From the NCBI RefSeq assembly GCF_001279725.1, contig NZ_LGDE01000113.1:1-64000 (forward strand): a DNA stretch of 64,000 nucleotides, read 5' to 3'. This stretch comes from Streptomyces sp. WM4235. Lineage in GTDB: Bacteria > Actinomycetota > Actinomycetes > Streptomycetales > Streptomycetaceae. Position 1 is the stretch's first letter. Each line of letters begins with the position of its first letter. Positions 1 through 6,938 of this stretch are shown here, in pieces. Under the pieces are notes generated by a model. That model was not told the origin of the DNA and made no database searches. It saw only the letters and a program-made list of their open reading frames with translations. Both the position numbers and the translations under genes were made by a program.

Positions 1-64
1 GGTCGGTGGGCAGGGAGGGCGGGCCGCTGCGGATCACCGCCGTGCGCTGCCGCTCCGCCGTCAT
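1..64 (-). CDS. Possible 5' end of a gene running off the left edge
   Basis: An ATG on the minus strand at 64 opens a frame that stays open to the window edge (21 codons beginning MTAERQRTAV). Every complete codon after the start ends in G or C, which is typical of real genes here. No family can be recognised from so short a piece and no strong ribosome binding site is seen upstream, so this is only a candidate. Confidence 0.3.
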   Translation of the reverse strand, partial: MTAERQRTAVIRSGPPSLPTD

Positions 65-635
65 GGCACGAGCGTGCGCGGCCGCTGTTTCCCCGCCGCA
101 TCGCCGTTGTTACCCGGACGGAACGCGCACCTCAGCACCGGAGTCAGGGGTCGGTGAGGCGTCCCTCAAGGCCGGCTCAAGGATCACGTCGGCCGCCCGC
201 GCGCTCCCTTCCTCCCGGACCGCTCCCGTCCGCCCCTGTTCCTCCGGACCGCCCTGCCCGCCCGTCCCGTCCCGCGGCTCCTGAGCCCGTCGTTCCCGAG
301 AGGCCAACGCGCCCTGCGGCACCCGCTGCACGTCGCCCTGCCCGTGTCCGTGCCCGCCGCACCCGTACGCGCCTTCGCGGCCCGGCACCGCAAGCCGCGC
401 CGCCCCTGTGTCCTGCGGGCCGGGGTGGCCGCGCTCGCGTCCGTACCGCCGGCGCGGCGCCTCGCCGCCGGGCCGGGGTTGGGGAGCGAGTTGGCCGCGA
501 GCGCGCTGACGGCGGCCGTGGACCCGGCGTCGCCGGTGGCCCCCGATCGGGCGCCGGCCCGGCAAAGCTCAACCTTTGCGCAAGTTTCCGACGATTGATG
601 GTTCCTGCACCCATCCGTTGCCTAGGGTCAAGGCC
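65..635. other. Gene-poor region, about 570 bp
   Basis: I find no convincing gene here. Several frames stay open on both strands, but this is expected at this GC content and none gives a recognisable protein. Composition drops in GC just before 600 ahead of the TauE gene, which suggests that the promoter of that gene lies around 565-625. Confidence 0.5.
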
Positions 636-1412
636 GTGCCTGACATATCCACGACCATGATCGTCGTCCTCTGCGTGGCCGCCGCCGCAGCCGGTTGGAT
701 CGACGCGGTGGTGGGCGGCGGCGGCCTGCTGCTCCTGCCCGCCCTGCTGCTCGGCCTGCCGAACGCCCATCCCGCCACCGTGCTCGGTACGAACAAGGCC
801 GTGGCCATCGTCGGCACCGCGGGCGCCGCGGTGACGTACGCGCGCAAGGCGCCGGTGGACGTGAAGGTCGCCGTCCGGATCGGCCTCGCCGCGCTCGTCG
901 GGTCGATGGGTGGCGCCGCGCTGGCCGGCGGTATCAGCAAGGACGCGCTGCGGCCCCTGATCATGGGCGTGCTCGTCGTGGTCGCGGGCGTGGTCATCTT
1001 CAAGCCGGGCTTCGGCGCCGCCCCGTCCACCGCGCCCGTGAGCCGACACCGGGTACTGCTGGCCATCGGTCTCGCGGGTCTCGGCATCGGCTTCTACGAC
1101 GGGCTCATCGGCCCCGGCACCGGCACCTTCCTCGTGCTGGCCCTCACCGCGCTGCTCCACCTCGACCTGGTCACCGCCTCGGCCACCGCCAAGATCGTCA
1201 ACTGCTGCACGAATGCCGGGGCGCTGGCGATGTTCGCGTACCAGGGCATGGTGCTGTGGCAACTCGCCGCCCTGATGGCGGCCTTCAACCTGGCCGGCGC
1301 CATGATCGGGGCCCGGATGGCCCTCAGCAAGGGCAGCGGATTCGTCCGCGCCGTGCTGCTGACGGTGGTCGGGGCGCTGGTGGTGAAGCTCGGCATCGAG
1401 CAGTGGGGCTGA
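636..1412 (+). CDS. TauE/SafE-family membrane permease (sulfite/anion exporter type)
   Basis: This is a 258-residue polytopic protein with about eight hydrophobic helices. It carries the family's two glycine-rich repeats: GGGGLLLLPALL near residue 18-29 and DGLIGPGTGTF near 148-158, with NKAVAI in the first half. TauE/SafE proteins move sulfite, sulfonates or other small organic anions across the membrane, and the substrate cannot be read from sequence. I chose the GTG at 636 over the upstream in-frame ATG at 576 because the extra 20 residues are not hydrophobic and AGGG/AAGG sequence lies just before 636. It has no obvious operon partner; the next gene converges on it. Confidence 0.85.
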   Translation: MPDISTTMIVVLCVAAAAAGWIDAVVGGGGLLLLPALLLGLPNAHPATVLGTNKAVAIVGTAGAAVTYARKAPVDVKVAVRIGLAALVGSMGGAALAGGISKDALRPLIMGVLVVVAGVVIFKPGFGAAPSTAPVSRHRVLLAIGLAGLGIGFYDGLIGPGTGTFLVLALTALLHLDLVTASATAKIVNCCTNAGALAMFAYQGMVLWQLAALMAAFNLAGAMIGARMALSKGSGFVRAVLLTVVGALVVKLGIEQWG

Positions 1413-1495
1413 ACGGCGCCCCGACCGTGAAGCCGTGACGGGCCCGGGCGTGGTCCCCGACGCGTGCGCCGCCGGCGTGGTGTCGTCCCGCGGGC

Positions 1496-1942
1496 TCAGG
1501 CGAGGGCGGTGACCAGCAGGGCGAAGGCGGCAACGATGACGGCGACGCGGACGTAGTGGAAGCGGTCCCAGCGGTTCATCTGTTCCTTCCAGTCGGCGGG
1601 TCGGTTCTCGGTGGTCCACGTCTTGCTCTGGTTGTTGATCGGGACGAGCAGCAGGAGCGACATGACCACGCTGAGGATCAGCAGCGCGCCCGCGGTGACG
1701 ACGAGTCCGGCGCCGTCGTGCTGCCATCCGGCGACGGCCCAGATCGCGACGAGGGCGAGCGAGCCGATGTACCAGACCGGCATGACGGCGCCGAGCATCC
1801 GGCCACCGTGGCTCCGGCCGCGCTGGTTGCTGTCGTCGGGGAGGGCGTTGAGGATCCGGTTGATGACGAAGGCGACGGAGAACTCCACTCCCACCATCAG
1901 GCCGACGAGCACGGTGGTGACGATCTCAAGTGCGTTGAGCAT
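1496..1942 (-). CDS. DUF1772 (anthrone oxygenase-like) small membrane protein
   Basis: This 148-residue protein has four predicted transmembrane helices (about 4-27, 50-72, 80-101 and 128-147) and the NxxSKTW...W..WDRFHYVR pattern of DUF1772 proteins. Some relatives sit in polyketide clusters as anthrone-oxidase-like proteins; most are uncharacterised. It is divergent from the TetR gene at 2034. The shared 91-bp intergenic region carries two copies of a CTAGC-N3-GCTAG palindrome, so it is very likely the target of that TetR protein. Its biochemical role is unknown. Confidence 0.8.
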   Translation of the reverse strand: MLNALEIVTTVLVGLMVGVEFSVAFVINRILNALPDDSNQRGRSHGGRMLGAVMPVWYIGSLALVAIWAVAGWQHDGAGLVVTAGALLILSVVMSLLLLVPINNQSKTWTTENRPADWKEQMNRWDRFHYVRVAVIVAAFALLVTALA

Positions 1943-1960
1943 GGCTACCCCTCCTGGGAT

Positions 1961-1973
1961 CTAGCGTCGCTAG
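1961..1973. promoter_or_regulatory. Palindromic operator copy 1 (CTAGC-GTC-GCTAG)
   Basis: A perfect inverted repeat with 5-bp arms and 3-bp centre lies 18 bp upstream of the DUF1772 start codon. A second copy with the same arms lies at 2012-2024 and a half site (GCTAG) at 1987-1991. The position between divergent genes, one of them a TetR regulator, makes an operator the natural reading. Confidence 0.75.
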
Positions 1974-2011
1974 ATGATGGGGCAACGCTAGTCCTACTGT
2001 CGCTTGTTTGT

Positions 2012-2024
2012 CTAGCGGTGCTAG
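2012..2024. promoter_or_regulatory. Palindromic operator copy 2 (CTAGC-GGT-GCTAG) overlapping a -10 box
   Basis: This is the second perfect palindrome. It overlaps a plausible -10 hexamer TAGGGT (2022-2027), which ends 6 nt before the tetR ATG at 2034. Binding here would block the regulator's own transcription, so autorepression is likely. The spacing implies a leaderless tetR mRNA. Confidence 0.75.
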
Positions 2025-2033
2025 GGTCGACTC

Positions 2034-2612
2034 ATGTCGGTACAGGAACGCAAGGAGCGCGAACGGGCGGTCCGCGAGCAGCTCATCGTGGCGACGGCCC
2101 GCGAACTCGCCGAGCAACAGGGCTGGGACGCGGTCACCACCCGCCGGCTCGCCGAGCGCATCGAGTACAGCCAGCCCGTCCTCTACAGCCACTTTCGCGG
2201 CAAGCGCGAGATCATCGGCGCCGTCGCCCTGGAGGGCGCCGCCGAGATGGCCGCGGCGCTGCGGGCCTCGGCCCGGGCGGCGGACGGCCCGCGCGCCCGG
2301 GTCGCCGCCCTCGCCCGCGGTTACCTCGACTTCGCCGAGCGCAATCCGGCGGTCTACGACGCCATGTTCCGGCTCGACGGCGGCCTGGCGTTCGCGGCCG
2401 AGGAGACCCCGGAGCCGTTGAAGGACGCGTTCGCCGCCCTGCTGGAGACGCTCGGCGAGGTCTCCGGGAAGGGCGTCCACCCGGGACTGTTCACCGAGGT
2501 GTTCTGGGCGGCCCTGCACGGGCTGGCGACCCTGACCCGGGCGGGCCGGCTGCCCCCGGGGGACGCCGAGCGGAGGGCGGAACTGCTGGTGGACCGGCTC
2601 GCCGTGCTCTGA
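2034..2612 (+). CDS. TetR-family repressor of the DUF1772 gene
   Basis: This 192-residue regulator has an N-terminal three-helix DNA-binding domain (about 16-62; the VTTRRLAERIEYSQPVLYSHF segment is the helix-turn-helix). A C-terminal ligand-binding domain follows with the alanine-rich helices usual in TetR proteins. There is no ribosome binding site before the ATG, and a -10-like TAGGGT lies 6 nt upstream, consistent with leaderless expression. It most likely represses both itself and the divergent DUF1772 gene through the CTAGC palindromes. The inducer is unknown. Confidence 0.9.
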   Translation: MSVQERKERERAVREQLIVATARELAEQQGWDAVTTRRLAERIEYSQPVLYSHFRGKREIIGAVALEGAAEMAAALRASARAADGPRARVAALARGYLDFAERNPAVYDAMFRLDGGLAFAAEETPEPLKDAFAALLETLGEVSGKGVHPGLFTEVFWAALHGLATLTRAGRLPPGDAERRAELLVDRLAVL

Positions 2613-2779
2613 GGTGTCGTACGGGCGAGCGGCAGGGCTCCTCGGGCCCGGCTGCCCGCCCGCGGCCTCGCTCCCGGTCATCCGCCGCCCGCGCGGCGGC
2701 GGATCGGCGGGCCCCGCACCCCGACCGGGCACCCGCCCCGGACGCCGCGGTGCTCGTCGGACCCGACCCGATGCGCGCC

Positions 2780-3412
2780 CTAATGGGTTCCCGTCAGGTG
2801 CGCGAAGACGACCACGTTGCCCCGGTAGCCCGTACGCGGCGAGAAGCCGCCGCCGCAGGTGATCACCCGGAGTTCGGCGCGCGGCGAAGGCCCGTACACG
2901 CGGTCGTCGGGGAAGTCCTCGGCGTCGTACACCTCGACGGCGTGGACGGTGAACACCGCCGTACGCCCGTCCGCGCGCGCCACCTCGATCGCCGCCCCGC
3001 GGTGCAGCGCGCCCAGGTGGTAGAAGACCGCCGGACCGGTGGCGTGGTCGACGTGACCGGCGACGACGGCCGTGCCGACGGCGCCCGGCGTGACGCCCTC
3101 CCGGTACCAGCCCGCGAGGTCGCGCCGGGCGGGCGGCGGCACCTGGAGGCTGCCGTCGCGCTCCAGGCCCAGACCCGTCAGCGGGGCGTCCACGCGGATG
3201 ACGGGGATCCGGATCCGGGTGGGCGGGGAGCCGGGCAGCGGATCGATGCTGCCGGGGTACGAGGCCTGGGCGCTCAACGTGTTCAGGGCCTCGGCGGGGG
3301 AGGGCAGCGGGGGCCCCACGGTCTCGGCGGAGCCGCTGGAGACGAGCCAGACGCCGACGCACGCGGCCAGGGCGAGGAGCCCGCCGCGGCCGGCGGCGCG
3401 GGAGGTGTCCAT
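2780..3412 (-). CDS. Class F sortase
   Basis: This 210-residue membrane-anchored transpeptidase has an N-terminal signal anchor (about 10-28), a linker, and a sortase beta-barrel. The catalytic set is visible: His120 in AGHVDH, Cys186 in VITCGG and Arg197 in TGYRGNVVV. Class F sortases are actinobacterial enzymes that attach exported proteins to the cell surface. The gene follows the exported-protein gene at 3548-4090 in the same direction, 135 bp downstream, with a strong hairpin in between; the neighbour is the obvious candidate substrate. No canonical LPXTG motif is present in it. Confidence 0.88.
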   Translation of the reverse strand: MDTSRAAGRGGLLALAACVGVWLVSSGSAETVGPPLPSPAEALNTLSAQASYPGSIDPLPGSPPTRIRIPVIRVDAPLTGLGLERDGSLQVPPPARRDLAGWYREGVTPGAVGTAVVAGHVDHATGPAVFYHLGALHRGAAIEVARADGRTAVFTVHAVEVYDAEDFPDDRVYGPSPRAELRVITCGGGFSPRTGYRGNVVVFAHLTGTH

Positions 3413-3453
3413 GTCTGCCCCCTTGCGCTCGGCGTGCCGATCCTGTGGCTGAG

Positions 3454-3501
3454 CCGTCGCCCGACCCCGCGAACGGGGGGACCTCGCGGGGCGGGCGACG
3501 G
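3454..3501 (-). terminator. Long hairpin between exported-protein gene and sortase
   Basis: CCGTCGCCCGACCCCGCGA (3454-3472) pairs with TCGCGGGGCGGGCGACGG (3484-3501), 18 pairs with a single bulged base and an 11-nt loop. There is no U-tract. Its place between two co-directional genes suggests a terminator or attenuator that keeps sortase below its neighbour. Confidence 0.65.
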
Positions 3502-3547
3502 GGTGCGGTACCGGTCGGACCGCGGCCGAAGCCGCGGCGGGCCTCCG

Positions 3548-4090
3548 TCAGCTCTGCGTGCCGCTCGCCCGGCGACGCATGAGCCAGGTACCGCACACGG
3601 CGACCGCGGCCAGGACGGCCGCTCCCGCCGTGATCTTGGCGGGGTTGGCCGTGGCGGTCGTCCCGCCACCCACCCCGGTGTGGACGTGGCCCTGCGGGCC
3701 GCGTTCGGTGACGACCAGGTTGCCGGTGGCGAACTTGCCGTTCGCGCAGGTCACCCCGATGTCGTAGGTGCCGGGTCCGTGGTGGCGGGAGACCTGGAAC
3801 TGCCCCACGACGACCTCCTTGTGGGTGCCCGGGACCAGTTTGAATCGGCCGCCCCCCACGGTGGTGGCGTCACCGTCGGCGCTGCTGCCGGGGCCGCACG
3901 CGTTCGTGTTCACGGTGACGGTGGCCCCGGCGACGGCGGACTTGGGCCACACCTCCAACGGGGCGAAGTCCCCCGCGACGAAGCCGGGCATGCCGAGGTC
4001 CGCGGCGGCGACCGCTCCGGCGACCGGGCCGGTGAAGGCGACGGCGGTCAGCGCGGTGGCGGTGAGCACGTGTGCGGTGCGTCGGCGCAT
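3548..4090 (-). CDS. Exported, C-terminally membrane-anchored protein, putative sortase substrate
   Basis: This 180-residue protein has a signal peptide (about 1-29, ending AVAA), an extracellular beta-rich domain with two cysteines (in NTNACGPG and GVTCANG) that could form a disulphide, a glycine-rich stretch (HVHTGVGGGT), a transmembrane helix near 150-170 and a positive tail (MRRRASG). This signal-domain-helix-charged-tail layout is that of surface proteins processed by sortases, but no LPXTG-type pentapeptide is seen. It sits directly upstream of the class F sortase. Function is otherwise unknown. Confidence 0.75.
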   Translation of the reverse strand: MRRRTAHVLTATALTAVAFTGPVAGAVAAADLGMPGFVAGDFAPLEVWPKSAVAGATVTVNTNACGPGSSADGDATTVGGGRFKLVPGTHKEVVVGQFQVSRHHGPGTYDIGVTCANGKFATGNLVVTERGPQGHVHTGVGGGTTATANPAKITAGAAVLAAVAVCGTWLMRRRASGTQS

Positions 4091-4300
4091 GGGGACTCCT
4101 CGGGACGCGGGGTCGTGATTCCGAGGAAACCCGGGGCGGAGCCTTCGTGCCTGTCGATGAGACGTCAGGTATGTCGGTCGTGCGATCGTTCTCGCAGGTC
4201 AAGGGCGGTGAAGGGGGCATCTGTGGCCCCCGGCCGGACGGGTGAACCGCGCCCCGCCCGCCCCCTGCCCGCACCTGCGGACCGCCCCGCCGCCGGACGT

Positions 4301-5575
4301 TCAGGCATCGGGGAGGGTGACCACCGCCGAGGCACCGGCCGGGGGAGGGTTCGACAGGGTGACCGAGGCGCCGATCACCGCCGCCTGACCGAGCGCGATG
4401 GTCAGGCCGAGCCCCGTGCCCTGGCCCCGCTCCGGTGTGCCCGTCAGGAACCGCCGGGGCCCCTCCCGCAGCACTTCCTCCGGGAAGCCGGGCCCCTGGT
4501 CCCGGACCGTCACCGTGTTCCCGGACACCGTGACCGAGATCGGGCCCGCGCCGTGGCGCCGGGCATTGACCAGCAGGTTCGTCAGGATCCGCTCCAACCG
4601 GCGGGCGTCCGTGCGGACGGGGCCGGTCGTGTCGCCCCCGATGACCTCGGCCTCCACCCCGGAGCGCCGGGTGATCGAGAGGGCCAGCGGCCCCAGCGGA
4701 TGCGCCTCCAGGCGGGCCTCCTCCCGGTCCGCGTCCAGCCGGGCCACCTCCAACAGGTCCTCCGTCAGGGTCCGCAGCGCCGCGACCCGGTCGCGCACCA
4801 GTTCCGTGGGCCGCCCGGGCGGCAGCAGTTCCGCGGCCGTGTGCAGGCCCGTCAGCGGAGTCCGCAGCTCGTGAGCCACGTCCGCCGTGAACCGGCGTTC
4901 CCCTTCCAGTCGTTGCTGGAGACTCGCGGCCATGGTGTCGACGGCCGCCGACAGTTCGGCCACCTCGTCGCGCGTGCCCGGCGTCCCCGTCGGGCCGATC
5001 CGCGCGTCCAGGTCCCCTTCGCTGATCCGCCGGGCCGTCTCCGCCGCCGCCCGCAGGTCCCGGCTCATCCGGCTGGCGAGCAACGCACCCCCGATGGCCG
5101 CCAGGGCCACGACACCCACCCCGTACGCCACCAACTGCGCCTCCAGATCGTCCAGTTCGGCCTGCTCGTGGGACAGTGAACGCCGTACGGACAGCACGTG
5201 CTCCCCGCCCACCGGCCGGGCCGCCCACACCGTCGGGTGCTCCCCGCCCAGGTCGAGCCAGGTCGTGCGCCGACCCGCGAGGGCCGCCTCCCGGAGCCCC
5301 GGCGGCAGGTCCGGGCAGTCGATCCGCGCGTCGACCTCCCCGACCCTGCCGAAGTCGAGCCCGCCCGTCAGCTCGTACACCTGCCGTACCCGGACCAACT
5401 GGGCCACGGCGCCCGCCCGCGCGGCCTCCCCGACCTGACGGACCCGGGCGTCGTGGATCAACAGGCCGATGGTGACCGCGACCAGCGAGCACCCCACGGC
5501 CAACAGGACGGCGATCTTCCAGCGCAGACCGAGCGCCCCCGGCACGCGTCGCACCCGCGCCCCGAGGCGTCTCAC
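4301..5575 (-). CDS. Sensor histidine kinase (HAMP, HisKA, HATPase), orphan
   Basis: This 424-residue membrane kinase has transmembrane helix 1 (about 20-40), an extracytoplasmic sensor region of about 110 residues, helix 2 (about 148-168) and a HAMP linker. The phospho-acceptor His235 lies in ADVAHELRTPLTG, followed by N box ILTNLLVNARRHG (about 330-342), G1 box RDQGPGFP and G2 box GQGTGLGL. All catalytic boxes look intact. The GTG start at 5573-5575 overlaps the TGA of the upstream lipoprotein gene, so the two are translationally coupled. No response regulator lies next to it on either side. The coupled lipoprotein may act as an accessory sensor, as CseA does for CseC; that is inference. 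Confidence 0.85.
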   Translation of the reverse strand: MRRLGARVRRVPGALGLRWKIAVLLAVGCSLVAVTIGLLIHDARVRQVGEAARAGAVAQLVRVRQVYELTGGLDFGRVGEVDARIDCPDLPPGLREAALAGRRTTWLDLGGEHPTVWAARPVGGEHVLSVRRSLSHEQAELDDLEAQLVAYGVGVVALAAIGGALLASRMSRDLRAAAETARRISEGDLDARIGPTGTPGTRDEVAELSAAVDTMAASLQQRLEGERRFTADVAHELRTPLTGLHTAAELLPPGRPTELVRDRVAALRTLTEDLLEVARLDADREEARLEAHPLGPLALSITRRSGVEAEVIGGDTTGPVRTDARRLERILTNLLVNARRHGAGPISVTVSGNTVTVRDQGPGFPEEVLREGPRRFLTGTPERGQGTGLGLTIALGQAAVIGASVTLSNPPPAGASAVVTLPDA

Positions 5576-6279
5576 CGGCCCACCCGGCCGTTCGCCCCCG
5601 GGGAGGCCCCGGGGGCGAACGGCGCCCCGGACGCACCGCCGAGGCCGCACCCGCCGTAGCGGCGTTCCTCGCTGACGACCGTCATCCGCTGCCCGTCCCA
5701 CTGGTAGCGGACGGCCTGCTGGGCGCCCGCGTCCGCCGCCGTGCGGATCAGCAGGTCCCGACCGAGGGACTCGACCGCCATCCGCCGGCCCGTCGCGAAG
5801 AGGACGGGAACGACCCTCCCGTCCCGCGCCGTGTACACGGTCAGCGCGGTGCGCCCCGACTCCGTGTCGGCCGCGACGATCAGTTCGGGCTTCCCGTCGC
5901 CGGTCAGATCCAGGTACACCGGCGGTCGCAGGCCGGGCTCGCCGGGGGCGTCGATCCACCCCCGGGTCGCGTAGTGCGCCATGTTCCGGTCGGCCCGCAC
6001 GACGGCCGCGACGTCCACCCCCGCCAGCCCGTCCGGGCCCAGGGCGGGGGCGTGCGGCAGCGGTGCCGGGGGCGTGCCCCCGGCGGCGGCCTCCGCGCCC
6101 GGGGAACGGGGGGAGTCGTCGACCCAGGCCCGCCAGAGCGGTTCGGGTCGGGGCTGGGTGGAAACCGGGGGAGCCGGCTCGCCCGCGGCGAGTCCGTCGG
6201 GCGAGGCGCAGCCGCCCGCCACCGCGGCGAGGGCGCACAGCAGCAGGGCGGCGAGGGAGCGGTGGGTCGATCGCGTCAT
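5572..6279 (-). CDS. Lipoprotein with FG-GAP/calcium-loop-like repeat, coupled to sensor kinase
   Basis: This 235-residue protein has a lipoprotein signal (hydrophobic 8-22, lipobox AGGC with Cys24). The proline-rich linker is followed by a beta-propeller-like domain containing DLTGDGKPEL (about 125-134), an EF-hand-like calcium loop typical of FG-GAP/VCBS repeats. It overlaps the kinase start by 4 bp, which argues for one functional unit that senses something outside the membrane. No Shine-Dalgarno is seen before the ATG; the upstream bases are pyrimidine-rich, so a leaderless transcript is possible. I cannot assign a ligand. Confidence 0.7.
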   Translation of the reverse strand: MTRSTHRSLAALLLCALAAVAGGCASPDGLAAGEPAPPVSTQPRPEPLWRAWVDDSPRSPGAEAAAGGTPPAPLPHAPALGPDGLAGVDVAAVVRADRNMAHYATRGWIDAPGEPGLRPPVYLDLTGDGKPELIVAADTESGRTALTVYTARDGRVVPVLFATGRRMAVESLGRDLLIRTAADAGAQQAVRYQWDGQRMTVVSEERRYGGCGLGGASGAPFAPGASPGANGRVGR

Positions 6280-6457
6280 GGAGGAGGGCAGCCGTGGGGT
6301 GGGGGACGGGCGGAATCCGATGATGGACGGGGCCCGTCACGGGGACCGGGAGATTGTGTAACAGCGGTGCGTACGGTGGGATCGAGCGGGGGAAGTCGGG
6401 TCTTTCGGCCCGGGTCCGACCCCGCCGAACGTCCAGTGGAACCCGAAGGAGCACCCC

Positions 6458-6901
6458 GTGACATCGGTCGATCGGCCGGAATCGGCCGGATCACCCCTGC
6501 CGTTCTTCGTGTACGGCACCCTGCGCCCCGGCGAGGTCAACCACGACCTGTTCCTGCGGGGCCGGGTCGCCGCCGAGGAGCCCGCCACGCTGCCGGACGC
6601 CGCTCTCTACGAAGGCCCCGGATATCCGTACGCCGTCGCGCGCCCCGGCTCCGCGATACGCGGCGAGCTGATCACCCCGGCCCCCGGCCGGTACGCGGAA
6701 CTGCTGGTCGCGCTCGACCTGCTGGAGGAGTACGAGGGACCGGACCGGCCGGGCAACCTGTACGACCGGGTCGTCCGCGAGGCCCTGCTCGCGGACGGCA
6801 CCCCGGTGCCCGCGTGGGTGTACCTGGCCTCCCCGCTGCTCGCCCGGGACCTGGCCGCCTCCGGCACCGAGATCCCCGGCGGCGACTGGCTCGGCCGCTG
6901 A
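6458..6901 (+). CDS. Gamma-glutamylcyclotransferase-like (AIG2/GGCT fold) protein
   Basis: This 147-residue protein carries the signature of the GGCT-like fold: FVYGTLRPGEVNH near residues 16-28, which forms the substrate pocket, and the acidic LDLLEEYEGP near 88-97 that supplies the catalytic glutamate. Family members cleave gamma-glutamyl amines or peptides to 5-oxoproline; many bacterial ones have no known substrate. It is divergent from the lipoprotein/kinase pair and convergent with dnaG. Confidence 0.85.
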   Translation: MTSVDRPESAGSPLPFFVYGTLRPGEVNHDLFLRGRVAAEEPATLPDAALYEGPGYPYAVARPGSAIRGELITPAPGRYAELLVALDLLEEYEGPDRPGNLYDRVVREALLADGTPVPAWVYLASPLLARDLAASGTEIPGGDWLGR

Positions 6902-6938
6902 CCGGCCCCACCCGACCGAGGGGAGGGGCGCCGCGGGA

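Noticed and set aside
1556..5179. A 1207-codon open frame on the plus strand
   Set aside because: It crosses at least five well-supported genes on both strands, has repeat-poor Arg/Gly/Pro composition and no domain. It is a product of high GC content.
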